DNA of 64,000 bases from an uncultured bacterium (lineage in GTDB: Bacteria; Cyanobacteriota; Vampirovibrionia; Gastranaerophilales; Gastranaerophilaceae), in NCBI GenBank assembly GCA_950022695.1, contig CATLLN010000002.1, positions 540,059 through 604,058 of the forward strand, read 5' to 3'. Numbering within the stretch: position 1 is the stretch's first letter; each line of letters opens with the position of its first letter. Made by a program: the position numbers and the translations under genes. The notes beneath the pieces were generated by a model that did not search any database, was not told the DNA's origin, and was given only the letters and a program-made list of their open reading frames with translations. Positions 24,018 to 33,418 of the stretch are shown here, piece after piece.

Positions 24018-24923
24018 TTGGAAATTATTTCTGAAAACAACTTTGATATTAAAAATCTGACTTCGTTCAAAATCGGCGGGAAGATAAAAAAAGTATTTTT
24101 CCCGACAAATATAAACGAATTTGAACAGATTTTGAATGAATATAAAAATATCAAGGTTTTCGGAAACCTTTCAAACACATTGATTTCATCTGACGGATAT
24201 GACGGAGAAATAATCCTCACAACAAAAATGAATTCTGTAACAATAGAAGATACAAAAGTGATTGCAGATGCAGGTGTCAAAGGTCCCAAGTTAGCCCAAA
24301 TTACTTGTGAAGCAGGTTTATCAGGGTTTGAGTTTATGATAGGTTTCCCCGGAAGCGTTGGAGGTGAAGTTTGTATGAATGCTTCTGCCAATTCTCAAGC
24401 GATAAGTGATAAACTTGTCAGTGTAACCTGCTATAGCCCCAATTCAGGTATTGTGAAATTTTCAAAAGCAGAAATGGAGTTTGATTACAGAACCTCACGT
24501 TGTCAAAATGAGAATTTAATCGTTTTACAGGCAGAATTTGAACTTGCGCCGGCAGCACAAGATGATATTCAGACAAAAATGAATGACAATTTAGCATTTA
24601 GAAAAGCTCATCAGCCATCTTTAGCACTTCCAAACTGCGGCAGTATTTTCAAAAATCCTCAAGGAGATTCAGCAGGAAGGCTTCTTGATTCAATCGGAGC
24701 AAAAAAATTAACATCAGGCGGGGTTAAAGTCTGGGAAAACCACGCAAATTTCATCGTAAACCACAACAACGGAACCTCATTAGATGTTTTAAATTTAATG
24801 GCTCAAATGTATACAAAAGTCAAAGAAAATTATAATACAGAATTACATCCGGAAATTAGATTTCTTGGCGGAAACAATGAAAAGGAAAACGAATTATGCA
24901 AAATATTATACAAAATAAAATAG
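24018..24923 (+). CDS. murB: UDP-N-acetylenolpyruvoylglucosamine reductase
   Basis: FAD/NADPH enzyme completing UDP-MurNAc synthesis, 301 residues, starting at TTG 24018 behind AAGGAG. The FAD domain holds LTSFKIGGK (about 13) and VFGNLSNTLISSDG (about 48). Substrate motifs are MIGFPGSVGGEVCMNA (about 107), DYRTSRCQ (about 155) and CGSIFKNPQG with AGRLLDSIGAK (about 212-230). It is a type I-like MurB. Its last 28 bases overlap the start of ddl. Confidence 0.96.
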   Translation: MEIISENNFDIKNLTSFKIGGKIKKVFFPTNINEFEQILNEYKNIKVFGNLSNTLISSDGYDGEIILTTKMNSVTIEDTKVIADAGVKGPKLAQITCEAGLSGFEFMIGFPGSVGGEVCMNASANSQAISDKLVSVTCYSPNSGIVKFSKAEMEFDYRTSRCQNENLIVLQAEFELAPAAQDDIQTKMNDNLAFRKAHQPSLALPNCGSIFKNPQGDSAGRLLDSIGAKKLTSGGVKVWENHANFIVNHNNGTSLDVLNLMAQMYTKVKENYNTELHPEIRFLGGNNEKENELCKILYKIK

Positions 24924-25849
24924 ATAAAAATTCAAAAATTGCAGTCTTATGCGGTGGTATGTCATCAGAAGCAGAAATCTCAAGACGTTCAGGCAAAGGA
25001 TGTTATGAAGCTTTACAACGACTTGGATATAAAAATGCTGAATTAATTGAAGTTGATACAAATATCACAGAAAAATTAAAAGAGGGCAAATATGATTATG
25101 CATATAATGCTCTTCACGGTAAATTTGGTGAAGACGGATGTATTCAAGGAATTTTGGAAATTTTACAAATTCCTTACACAGGCTGCGGCGTTATGGCATC
25201 TTCTGTTTGTATGAACAAAGAATACACAAAAAGAATTCTTTCAACATGTCCGGACATCCCTCTGATTAAATCTGTATTTGTACAAAAAGGCGATGACGTT
25301 AAAGAAAAAACCAAAAATCTTAACTACCCACTAATTACAAAACCAGTTTGTGAAGGTTCAAGTTTTGGTATGACAAAAGTTAATACACCCGACGAACTTG
25401 AAAAAGCATATCTTGATGCGATAAAATACAACGATGACGTCTTAATTGAAGAATATCTTGTTGGTATAGCCGCAACAGTAGGTGTTTTAGAAGGCGAAAA
25501 CGGACTTTTTGCAACTGAAATTTTAGAACTCAGACCTAAAAAAGAATGGTACGATTATGAATGCAAATATACAAAAGGTATGACTGAATTTATACTTCCT
25601 GCCGAAATTTCGAACGAACTGACAAAACAAGTTAAAGAAATTGCAGTAAAAGCATTCAAAATCGCAGGCTGTAAGGGAGTTTCAAGAGTTGATTTCCATA
25701 TCGTAAACAACATTCCGTATGTTCTTGAAATCAATACATCTCCAGGTATGACAGAAACAAGCGATCTTCCGGCACAAGCAAACGCTATGGGAATAAATTA
25801 TGATAATCTGGTAGAAATTATTCTAAACGGAGCAGGATTAAATAAATAA
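24896..25849 (+). CDS. ddl: D-alanine--D-alanine ligase
   Basis: ATP-grasp enzyme making the D-Ala-D-Ala dipeptide for peptidoglycan, 317 residues. Motifs: AVLCGGMSSEAEISRRSG (about 15-30), NALHGKFGEDGCIQG (about 76), the serine loop region EGSSFGMTKV (about 155), and the metal site VLEINTSPGMTETSDLPAQA (about 283). The ATG lies inside the murB end, and the stop overlaps the ftsQ ATG as TAATG, so translation is coupled through this part of the cluster. Confidence 0.96.
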   Translation: MQNIIQNKIDKNSKIAVLCGGMSSEAEISRRSGKGCYEALQRLGYKNAELIEVDTNITEKLKEGKYDYAYNALHGKFGEDGCIQGILEILQIPYTGCGVMASSVCMNKEYTKRILSTCPDIPLIKSVFVQKGDDVKEKTKNLNYPLITKPVCEGSSFGMTKVNTPDELEKAYLDAIKYNDDVLIEEYLVGIAATVGVLEGENGLFATEILELRPKKEWYDYECKYTKGMTEFILPAEISNELTKQVKEIAVKAFKIAGCKGVSRVDFHIVNNIPYVLEINTSPGMTETSDLPAQANAMGINYDNLVEIILNGAGLNK

Positions 25850-26724
25850 TGACTAATTCAGGTAACAATACAGAAAAACAGGATGATTTTTCATCCGTAA
25901 AACACTCTGTAAAACATAAACAGACAGAAAGAAAAATCCGAAAAAAACGTAAAAAAGTTAACCGGCTAAAAGCGTTTTTAAGATTTGTCGTGCTTGTACT
26001 GCTTATATTTTTAACCTATGAATTCTTTATGCTCAAAGGATGGTATTTGAATCCTGAAACATTCAAAAACCCTTCAAATTCTGTTGAAATTATAAATAAT
26101 AATATCATACCTGATTACGTCATCAACAAATCACTAAAAGATGTTAAAGTTCCAAAATTACCGATATTTTTAATGAGTGTAGAACCAATTAAAAAAGAGT
26201 TATACAAAATTCCTGTGATGAAAAACATCTACGTAAGACGCTATGGTTTCCCTGCAAGAATTCAGATTATTATTCGTGAAAGAACACCGATTGCTATTAT
26301 TAAAACTGACTTAAAAGGTAAACCAACAGCATTTTTCACCTCAGACGGAATACTTATTACTAACAAACAATACATGAATCTTTCAGGATATGATTCAAGT
26401 GTTTTAAAAATTCTTACAACACAGCAAGGACTGAAAAAAGAACTCTCTGTTCAAAAAATAAAAGAAATCGAGAAAATCGTAAAAGCAGTTGAAAATTATT
26501 CTAATGAAAATGTCGAATACATTGATATTAGAAAACCAAACGATGTTTTTGTGAAAATCAAAACAACAAGCATTCGCCTAGGAACACTTGACAGTACAGT
26601 TTTTGAAAGAATTAAACGAATCTATACTATCCTTCCGCAAATTACAGAAGTCAATAGTAAAATTAAATACATTGATTTAAGCTGGGATAAGGTTAATTAT
26701 TTAAAATTACAAAAATCAAAATAA
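25849..26724 (+). CDS. ftsQ: FtsQ/DivIB-type division protein
   Basis: A single-pass membrane division protein of 291 residues. The basic cytoplasmic N-terminus (1-45, many K and R) is followed by one helix (about 46-65, FVVLVLLIFLTYEFF). A periplasmic POTRA domain (about 80-145) follows, with IPVMKNIYVRRYGFPARIQI and the following ERTPIAII that defines FtsQ. It lies in the standard place after murC-murB-ddl. ftsA and ftsZ do not follow here; a polyprenyl synthetase gene does. Confidence 0.88.
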   Translation: MTNSGNNTEKQDDFSSVKHSVKHKQTERKIRKKRKKVNRLKAFLRFVVLVLLIFLTYEFFMLKGWYLNPETFKNPSNSVEIINNNIIPDYVINKSLKDVKVPKLPIFLMSVEPIKKELYKIPVMKNIYVRRYGFPARIQIIIRERTPIAIIKTDLKGKPTAFFTSDGILITNKQYMNLSGYDSSVLKILTTQQGLKKELSVQKIKEIEKIVKAVENYSNENVEYIDIRKPNDVFVKIKTTSIRLGTLDSTVFERIKRIYTILPQITEVNSKIKYIDLSWDKVNYLKLQKSK

Positions 26725-26725
26725 T

Positions 26726-27607
26726 ATGAGTTTTAACGAAAAATACAATAAAATAAAACAATTGGCACAAAAAGAACTTGACCTGCTTGAAGAAAAAATG
26801 GTTTCAGATATTAATATCCGCGAACCTCTTCAAACCTCTGTTGTCGAATTTCTGAAAGCTCCATCAAAACATATCCGTCCACTTGTTTCAATTTTATACT
26901 TGAAGGCGTGTAACGAAGAACTGACAGAAAAACAGCTTGATGTTTTAACCCTTGTTGAACTTGTTCACAACGCTTCTCTGATTCACGATGATATTATTGA
27001 TGAAAGTACAATAAGACGTGGAAGAAAAACAATTTCTGCAGAATTTAACAACAAACTCGGGGTAATCTCAGGAGATTATATTCTTTCAATAGTTCTTGAA
27101 AAATTAACCGAAATTAATAATATAGAAATTACCAAAAACTTTGCCAAAACAATAAAACAAATGACCATTGGTGAAATCAACCAGAATTTTGACAGATTCA
27201 AAATCGGTACAATCGAAAATTATATCGAAAAAACACAAAACAAAACTGCTTATCTTTTTGAAACTGCACTTGTTTGTCCGGTTTTACTAAGCGAAAACAC
27301 TCACGACATTAAAAAAGTCAGCGAACTTGGCATATCTATCGGCACAGCTTTTCAAATTCGTGATGATATATTGAATTTTACACAAAACGACCCATTAAAA
27401 CCAGCAAGTAATGATATCCATGATGGTATATATAATGCACCGGTAATCCTAGGTAATGAAAGCGATAACTACAATTCAGGTATTGAAAAAACAAATGTTT
27501 TGTTGAATAATTATATTCAAAGTGCAAAAAATAAAATAAATAATTTGCCAAAAAATCAATATACAACAGCACTTGAAGAGTTTTTGGAGCTTTTAAAAAA
27601 TGTCTAA
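26726..27607 (+). CDS. Trans-polyprenyl diphosphate synthase
   Basis: An all-helical isoprenoid synthase of 293 residues that lengthens allylic diphosphates with isopentenyl diphosphate. The first aspartate-rich motif is HDDIIDES (about 87-94) with RRG after it. The second is QIRDDILNFTQ (about 212), which has DDILN in place of the usual DDxxD. The GRxxRP-like site near the N-terminus reads KHIRPLVSIL. Product length (quinone side chain or undecaprenyl precursor) cannot be set from sequence. It begins one base after ftsQ ends, inside an envelope cluster. Confidence 0.85.
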   Translation: MSFNEKYNKIKQLAQKELDLLEEKMVSDINIREPLQTSVVEFLKAPSKHIRPLVSILYLKACNEELTEKQLDVLTLVELVHNASLIHDDIIDESTIRRGRKTISAEFNNKLGVISGDYILSIVLEKLTEINNIEITKNFAKTIKQMTIGEINQNFDRFKIGTIENYIEKTQNKTAYLFETALVCPVLLSENTHDIKKVSELGISIGTAFQIRDDILNFTQNDPLKPASNDIHDGIYNAPVILGNESDNYNSGIEKTNVLLNNYIQSAKNKINNLPKNQYTTALEEFLELLKNV

Positions 27608-28394
27608 AATAAAAAATATGTGGGAAAATTATAAAGCACAATTAAGAGAAAAACAGGCAGCAATTTGGATGAATTTTAAATCCAGATTACCTGAAAAAAT
27701 CCAAAGCTCTTTGGACAAATTTGAAGAAAAATACGCAGCCTACAAAGAAACTGCTTTGTGTGAAATAATAGAAACAGTAGTTTTTGTTTTTGTAATGGTA
27801 ATAATAATAAGGTTTTTTGTAGGCGAAATTCGCTGGATACCTTCAGGTTCAATGCGTCCAACCCTCATTGAAGGTGACAGAATAGTTGTTGAAAGATTCT
27901 CAAGATTTTTCTCAACTCCAAAACGCGGCGATATTATGGTATTTTACCCGCCTTCAACAAAATTATCAAGAAAGCCAATTGCGCTAATTACAAGACTTAC
28001 AGGAATTTTATGTAAAGATGTTGCATATATCAAACGTGTTATAGGTATGCCGGGTGATAAACTCGAAATTAAATTCAACAAAGACGGTTCGGCTTACGTT
28101 TACATAAACGACAAAAAATACGAAGAAGATTACATCAAAAGTATCTACGAATTTTCGCCATGCCCGCAAATTGACTCGGATGAAATTAGACTTATTCCAG
28201 AAAGTACTGCCAAATGCGGCCCGTTTATAATTCCGGAGGATCACTATTTTATGATGGGTGATAACCGCGGAAGCTCATACGACAGCCGTTATTGGGGAAC
28301 AATTACAAGCGACAGATTTGTAGGACGTGCAGTAACTGTATTCTGGCCGATAAAAAGAATAAAAAATTTACACCGTCTAAAAGATGAAGTTTAG
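27600..28394 (+). CDS. lepB: Signal peptidase I
   Basis: Membrane serine protease that removes signal peptides on the outer face of the inner membrane, 264 residues. A long cytoplasmic helix-rich N-terminus (1-52, K/E rich) precedes one membrane helix (about 55-75). The catalytic serine is S84 in IPSGSMRPTL, and the general-base lysine is in AYIKRVIGMPGD (about 145). GDNRGSSYDSRYWG (about 218) is the family box. It overlaps the polyprenyl synthase gene by eight bases and ends the cluster. It converges with the small gene at 28391. Confidence 0.96.
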   Translation: MSKIKNMWENYKAQLREKQAAIWMNFKSRLPEKIQSSLDKFEEKYAAYKETALCEIIETVVFVFVMVIIIRFFVGEIRWIPSGSMRPTLIEGDRIVVERFSRFFSTPKRGDIMVFYPPSTKLSRKPIALITRLTGILCKDVAYIKRVIGMPGDKLEIKFNKDGSAYVYINDKKYEEDYIKSIYEFSPCPQIDSDEIRLIPESTAKCGPFIIPEDHYFMMGDNRGSSYDSRYWGTITSDRFVGRAVTVFWPIKRIKNLHRLKDEV

Positions 28395-28780
28395 CTCAGC
28401 ATATGATAATACTTCATATAATCAGCTAAAATAACAGAACTTGTACCGTTTGCAACATTAGCTTTTACAACGTGTTCTTTATCTTGAGCGGTTTTATTAT
28501 CAATTTTTGAGGATTCATCATTTTTCGGGTTCATTTCCTGTTGTTTTTGAGCTTCCTGAGTTTCTTCAATAAATGCTTCTATCCGCTCCATAATTTGAGA
28601 ATGAAGCTTGACATCACCATCAAAAGTTCCGGTTGACTTAACACCTGCAGTATCTAAATCTTCCAAAATCTGTTCCCACTGAGAATAATTGGTAATACTA
28701 ACACCTTGTGCCTGCGCTGCAGCCTGTGCCTTACGCAATTCATCAACTGATTTTATATCTTCTACGTTGTCATAACCCAT
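28391..28780 (-). CDS. Small soluble lineage-type protein, unknown
   Basis: A 129-residue acidic, helix-rich protein with no signal peptide. The ATG at 28780 is preceded by GGAGAG; the longer frame to 28846 lacks a site. A Q/E/K-rich region at about 72-100 (EETQEAQKQQEMNPKNDESSK) looks disordered or coiled, and the end is ILADYMKYYHMLS. It overlaps the lepB stop by four bases tail to tail. No known family is recognised. Confidence 0.6.
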   Translation of the reverse strand: MGYDNVEDIKSVDELRKAQAAAQAQGVSITNYSQWEQILEDLDTAGVKSTGTFDGDVKLHSQIMERIEAFIEETQEAQKQQEMNPKNDESSKIDNKTAQDKEHVVKANVANGTSSVILADYMKYYHMLS

Positions 28781-28910
28781 AGCAAACTCTCCGTATTTCT
28801 TCTTATATAAATATAAAACCATTTGCAAAATGCGGATTTCAGACAACTTAAATTCTGTTACAATTGTTTACTTTGACAAATAAAATAGAATAGTGAATAA
28901 TATTTATAAG

Positions 28911-28948
28911 CCTGCCACGCAAGGGGATCTTGCCTTTGCTTGGTAGGT
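28911..28948. repeat. Imperfect hairpin between small gene and dispersed repeat
   Basis: CCTGCCA-C-GCAAGG and CCTTTGC-T-TGGTAGG can pair over about 14 bp with G-U and one mismatch around a short loop. The surrounding 28781-28962 is otherwise without an open frame. It could be a transcript end or part of a larger non-coding region next to the 140-bp repeat. Confidence 0.35.
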
Positions 28949-28962
28949 GATAATTAAGATTA

Positions 28963-29102
28963 TATTAGTGTAAAATATTTTCTTATAATCTAACAGTCCG
29001 TATTTTTACTTAAGTAAAAATACGGACTGTACTAAGGCGTATATATTGAAAATACTTAGATTCAGAGCATTTAAATTCTTATTGCGTTTACAAAAATTTA
29101 CA
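28963..29102. repeat. 140-bp dispersed repeat, copy 2, with a 38-bp perfect palindrome
   Basis: Second copy of the repeat at 7182-7321 (136 of 140 bases identical, same length). The palindrome at 28993-29030 is unchanged. The end of the repeat overlaps the last codon of a pseudogene on the minus strand. As with copy 1, it lies directly behind the 3' end of a minus-strand gene. Confidence 0.85.
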
Positions 29103-29467
29103 GTATTTTACGCAGCGAATCTATTATATTATCAAGAATTTTTAAAGTATTTGTATCTGTTTCTTTCAGCAATTTATTTATATTTTCTTTTGCATAATTC
29201 ATCAGGCGTTTCTCTCCGGGATGAAGAGTTTCGTTTAATGCAAAAATTACATCAAAATAACTTGCCAAAAACGCAGATATTCTATGATTTACACTTACAA
29301 AATCATTACGTGTCAAAGCTTTTTTAATCTGTTCATAATAAGAAGCAAAAGGCTTGTCTTTCATCAACATCAAAGATATTATCAGACGTTTGTGCAGCCG
29401 ACGAACCCCCTATTGCAATCGCTTCAACTTCGTTAAATTTTATAAAATCGTTAATAATTTTTTCCAT
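29098..29467 (-). pseudogene. Deleted nucleotidyltransferase (DUF4037-like) remnant
   Basis: The N-terminal piece, from ATG 29467, reads MEKIINDFIKFNEVEAIAIG then GSSAAQTSDNIFDVD, the start of a nucleotidyltransferase (GGS...D-x-D site). It then runs out of frame. The C-terminal piece, in the next frame from about 29373, reads MMLMKDKPFASYYEQIKKAL and onward to a LHPGEKRLMNYA segment, which belongs to the C-terminal domain of the same kind of protein. The two meet at GATGTTGATG, a run that could encode both the N-part DVD and the C-part MLM. An internal deletion between short repeats is the simplest account. It would not give a working enzyme. Confidence 0.75.
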
Positions 29468-29470
29468 AAT

Positions 29471-30385
29471 TTAATCCTTTTTAAAATGATTAAAGATTTT
29501 TTCTTCCACATCTTTTTTAGAATAATGTAAAACTTTACCGTTAAGTATTAAATCAACGCCAAGTCCGTCTTTAACCCTGCCAATAACAATTCCGCCACAA
29601 TTTAAACTCTCAGGTATAACAGCAATTATTCCGTAATCTTCGCCGCCAAATAATACCAGATTTTGCCAATCATCAAACTGTTTTAGCACATCAACACAAG
29701 GGATTTTATCAAAATCTATCTCAAGCAAAACACCGCTTTCATTTGCAATTGTTGATAACGCATCCATCAAACCGTCAGATGTATCCATCATAGCGTAATC
29801 CACAGAAACATTTTGAGCAATTTGTCTGCAAAATTCCACCTGCGCTTTTGGCATCAAGTGTGCTTTTATTAAATTTTCCGGTTCTTTTTTCCCGTTTAAA
29901 ATAAGTTTTAATCCGGCAGAAGATGAACCGTGCACACCGCTTACAACAACTTTATAACCGGTTTTTGCATTTTTTCTTGATGAGATTTTGCATCCTTGAG
30001 TTTTGCCTATCGCACAAACTGATACAAAAATCTTATCAGATAAAGTTACATCACCGCCAACAATTTCAGCAAAACTGCCACAAGCTGTTTTTGCGCCTTC
30101 ATAAAATTCTTTTGTAAAATTTCCATCGACATTATCAGGTACAGAAAGTCCGACTGTTAAATATTTTATCGCCCCTCCGCTTGCACAGACATCAGAAATG
30201 TTTACCATTACAGACTTATAGCCCAGTTGAAATGGTGTAATAGAATTCCTCAAAAAATGTACATCTTCAACAAGATTATCCTGCGTTACAACTATTCCCA
30301 AATCTTTTAAGTACGCACAATCATCACCGATATACTCAGAGTCAAGTGTGCTTTTTATTATTGATATAAAATCCTTTTCTCTCAT
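29471..30385 (-). CDS. thiL: Thiamine-monophosphate kinase
   Basis: Cytoplasmic kinase making thiamine diphosphate from the monophosphate, 304 residues. Motifs are IGDDCAYL (about 19), DNLVEDVHF (about 36), VMVNISDVCASGG (about 58) with metal-binding aspartate, GGDVTLSDK (about 109), MDTSDGLMDAL (about 200) and GGEDYGI (about 248). It is last in the rsmD-GT9-GGDEF-thiL run and only five bases from the preceding gene. No other thiamine genes are in the window. Confidence 0.93.
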   Translation of the reverse strand: MREKDFISIIKSTLDSEYIGDDCAYLKDLGIVVTQDNLVEDVHFLRNSITPFQLGYKSVMVNISDVCASGGAIKYLTVGLSVPDNVDGNFTKEFYEGAKTACGSFAEIVGGDVTLSDKIFVSVCAIGKTQGCKISSRKNAKTGYKVVVSGVHGSSSAGLKLILNGKKEPENLIKAHLMPKAQVEFCRQIAQNVSVDYAMMDTSDGLMDALSTIANESGVLLEIDFDKIPCVDVLKQFDDWQNLVLFGGEDYGIIAVIPESLNCGGIVIGRVKDGLGVDLILNGKVLHYSKKDVEEKIFNHFKKD

Positions 30386-30390
30386 AATAT

Positions 30391-32298
30391 TTAAACTATA
30401 TCATGTTCAATTAATGAAATAAATTCTTTTACAAGTGTATCATTCCATTTTTTACCTGCATCAGCTTTAACAATTGCAAGTGCATCTTTTGAAGAAAGTT
30501 TTGAACGATACGGACGCGGTTCAATAAGTGCAAAATATTGATCAAGTATAAGAATTATTTGAGAAGTCAAAGGGATTTCATCTTTAGAAATTTTATTAGG
30601 ATAACCTGAACCATCCCAGTTTTCGTGGTGATTTTCAATAATCGGCAATACATCCTGAATATATGAAATCGGTTTTAAAATTTCTCTTGCAGCAATTACC
30701 GGATGATTTTTAATTGTATCACGTTCTTCATCCGTTAAAGGAGTAGTTTTTTGCAGCAATTCGTCAGGAAGCATAAGATTTCCGATATCATAAAGTAGAA
30801 CGGCAATTTTAAGATTATCAATATCTTCTTTCGGCAAATCAAAACGTTTTGCAAGAGTAACAGCCATCAATACCTTGTTTTTGACAGAACCTGATGTGTG
30901 CATAGGATTATATAATTTAGTAAGCATATCAGCAACTGTAAACAATGAATCTTTTGATAATTCGTCTTTATTTGCAGGAGCTTTAAGTTTTAAACACAAC
31001 TCTTTTGATAAATGTCTTGCTTTTGGAATTCTGTTTTTAGACAAAATATCAATAAATGTATTAACAGCGATTTCCTGCCATGAAGTTTCTGAAACCGGTT
31101 CAGCTATAGTAACTCTGTTTCGTCCGTTACGTTTTGAGGTATACATAGCCTGGTCGGTTAATTCTAGCAATTCTTCAACATCTTCACTATGTTCAAAATA
31201 AGTTGCGACACCAAGACTGCCCGTAATATGCCCGATAGTATCAATTTCAACGGACTCAATTGATTTCCGAATTCTTTCTGCCGCTATCATTGCGCCTTCT
31301 GAATTAATACCCGGTAAAAGAACATTAAATTCCTCACCGCCAATACGCGCGGGAACATCGACAGAGCGGGCATTTGATTTTAAAACATCTGCAATAGTTT
31401 TTATAGCTAAATCACCAAAAGTATGACCATAAGTATCATTAATCTTTTTCAAATAATCAAGGTCAATACCAATAATTGAAAACGGTTGTTTCTGACGTTT
31501 TGCACGCTGAACTTCTTTTTCCAAAGCTTCTTCAAAATATCTTCTGTTATAAAGCCCCGTTAAAGCATCTGTTACAGCCTGTTCTCTGACAGCCTGGAAA
31601 AGGTCAGCAATAGTAATTGCCATTTCAATCTGTTTTGCAAAAAGTCCAAGAAAATCCATTTCTGCACTGGCAAGTTCTTCTCTTGCCGTAAATACACAAA
31701 ACCAGCCGAATTCTTGTTTTTGCGCGATTAAAGGTACAACAATAACAGATTTTACAGGCTGATTAGAAATAATTTTATTAACGGTTTCTTGCGGAAGATC
31801 AGGTAAAACAGAAGACAAAGATAAATCAATTGATTTTGTTTGAATAATAGTTCTTTGACGCATAGTATCGGCAAAAACACTTTCATGAGAATAATTCAAA
31901 CGTCTTGTCTGAATTCCCGGAGAGCCGATAAGATTATTTAATCTATCAATTAAGCCGTCATTTGATTGTGCAATAATACGTAAAAATTCACCTTCTTCAT
32001 CAACACATTTACGAATAATTGCGCAATGCATATACCCGAGTTCGCCTTGAGTACTGTTAACAATAGCTTCCAAGACATTTTCCAGCGGAGTTGATGAATT
32101 CATCATATCCCATATATGCTGCAGGGTAAACATACGTTTGTTTGCATCATTTAATTCTTCTGTTCGCTCTGCAATTTCACGTTCTAACTCAATATTGCGT
32201 TCATATATTTCTAAATAATCGCGCTTTTCGTGATAAATATTACTTTCAACTTCTGAAACTTTTCGTGTTAACTCTTTGAATTTATCAAATAATCCCAT
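30391..32298 (-). CDS. GAF-GGDEF-HD signalling protein with degenerate HD site
   Basis: A 635-residue cytoplasmic signalling protein. The start at 32298 has an AGGG site; the frame to 32412 overlaps the neighbour. An N-terminal coiled coil (about 10-60) precedes a GAF-like sensor (about 70-240). A GGDEF domain follows (about 255-410), with GLYNRRYFEEAL and an intact GGEEF, so diguanylate cyclase activity is likely. The C-terminal HD-GYP-like domain has LLYDIGN in place of LHDIGK, losing the metal histidine and lysine, although HHENWDGSGYP is present. It probably makes cyclic di-GMP but may not degrade it. Target unknown. Confidence 0.88.
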   Translation of the reverse strand: MGLFDKFKELTRKVSEVESNIYHEKRDYLEIYERNIELEREIAERTEELNDANKRMFTLQHIWDMMNSSTPLENVLEAIVNSTQGELGYMHCAIIRKCVDEEGEFLRIIAQSNDGLIDRLNNLIGSPGIQTRRLNYSHESVFADTMRQRTIIQTKSIDLSLSSVLPDLPQETVNKIISNQPVKSVIVVPLIAQKQEFGWFCVFTAREELASAEMDFLGLFAKQIEMAITIADLFQAVREQAVTDALTGLYNRRYFEEALEKEVQRAKRQKQPFSIIGIDLDYLKKINDTYGHTFGDLAIKTIADVLKSNARSVDVPARIGGEEFNVLLPGINSEGAMIAAERIRKSIESVEIDTIGHITGSLGVATYFEHSEDVEELLELTDQAMYTSKRNGRNRVTIAEPVSETSWQEIAVNTFIDILSKNRIPKARHLSKELCLKLKAPANKDELSKDSLFTVADMLTKLYNPMHTSGSVKNKVLMAVTLAKRFDLPKEDIDNLKIAVLLYDIGNLMLPDELLQKTTPLTDEERDTIKNHPVIAAREILKPISYIQDVLPIIENHHENWDGSGYPNKISKDEIPLTSQIILILDQYFALIEPRPYRSKLSSKDALAIVKADAGKKWNDTLVKEFISLIEHDIV

Positions 32299-32348
32299 TA
32301 ACGCCCTTTTTCTTGAACATAGATATGATATATAATTATACCACTTTT

Positions 32349-33395
32349 TTAAGAAAATATCAAGCCATATATGACATTTACAACATCTTTCGGGTTCGGA
32401 AACTCTGTACACACGTTTTTATTTTTACGGCGCTTGCATTTACGACTAAAACAAGGTTGACATAAAAGCCCTTCTCCACCCAGTGCAATATACTTTTCAG
32501 GGTCACCGTAAGGTGCAAGAACTTTCTTCGGGGTGCAGGTAAAAATTGTTACAACTGCAGGTTTTTCTGCTGCACGTGCTAAATGTGCACTGCCACTATC
32601 CGGAGAAACTACAACATTTGCTCTTGAAAAAATTTCAGCTAATTCCAAAATATCGGTTTTTCCTGCAAGATTTAAAAATCTTCCACAATTAATATACTCA
32701 ATAAGCTCACAATCATTAGGACCGCCTGTAAATACTATATTACATTTTGATGCAAGATTATCAACAACAATTTTCCAATTATCTTTACTCCAATGCTTGT
32801 TATCCCAGGTTGTAGCCGGCGCAATAACAACTAGCGGTTTTGTTTTGTCTAAATCTGATAAAAGTTCGTCAACTTTTTTAATTTGTTCTTCGCTTCGCGG
32901 TGGTAATGAAACTTTAATCTCAGGTTCTATTCCTAAATGTTTAGCATACTGCAGGTAGTTCATTACAATTGGCATATCCGGCGTATAAGAAACCTCATTT
33001 AACCACTCATTGCCACCTAAAAATGATAATTCACGTCCTTTTTTGGAAACAATTCTTCGTTTTGCACCACATAAAAGTGTCCACGGTATACTTTTTAACA
33101 TCATTTGTGAATCAATTGCTACATCAAACTTTTCAGAACGCAATTCTTTAATCATTTTAAAAAATTCTTTTATATTGTCTAATGCTAATCTGTTTTTTCT
33201 CCACTTATAAACAGGAGCTAAAATTGCTTTATCAACACAGGGATTGTTTTTCACAACTTGATATCCGCGCTCTGAAACAAGCCAAGTTACCTCATATCCC
33301 GCATCTTTTAAAGCATTTGCAAGCGGAATGTTAAAAATTACATCACCTAAAGATGACAATTTTATTAATAATAATTTTTTCTTACTTTCTTCCAT
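32349..33395 (-). CDS. Glycosyltransferase family 9 (heptosyltransferase-like)
   Basis: A GT-B glycosyltransferase of 348 residues, related to ADP-heptose:LPS heptosyltransferases, acting at the inner face of the inner membrane. The start at 33395 has a GAGAGG site. N-terminal domain: LLIKLSSLGDVIFNIPLANAL (about 9-28). C-terminal domain: VIAPATTWDNKHW (about 190), VFTGGPND (about 222), VVSPDSGSAHLARAAEKPAV (about 262). The C-terminus carries CQPCFSRKCKRRKNKNVC, a cysteine cluster seen in some GT9 proteins. It supports an LPS-like outer membrane. The sugar used is not fixed. Confidence 0.88.
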   Translation of the reverse strand: MEESKKKLLLIKLSSLGDVIFNIPLANALKDAGYEVTWLVSERGYQVVKNNPCVDKAILAPVYKWRKNRLALDNIKEFFKMIKELRSEKFDVAIDSQMMLKSIPWTLLCGAKRRIVSKKGRELSFLGGNEWLNEVSYTPDMPIVMNYLQYAKHLGIEPEIKVSLPPRSEEQIKKVDELLSDLDKTKPLVVIAPATTWDNKHWSKDNWKIVVDNLASKCNIVFTGGPNDCELIEYINCGRFLNLAGKTDILELAEIFSRANVVVSPDSGSAHLARAAEKPAVVTIFTCTPKKVLAPYGDPEKYIALGGEGLLCQPCFSRKCKRRKNKNVCTEFPNPKDVVNVIYGLIFS

Positions 33396-33418
33396 TCCAA
33401 CCTCTCCGCTTTTTATGC

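Noticed and set aside
29046..29327. Plus-strand 93-residue frame beginning in the 140-bp repeat
   Set aside because: It reads antisense through the nucleotidyltransferase remnant; only its first about 19 codons lie in the repeat. Copy 1 of the repeat has a stop soon after the same start, so this is not a conserved gene.
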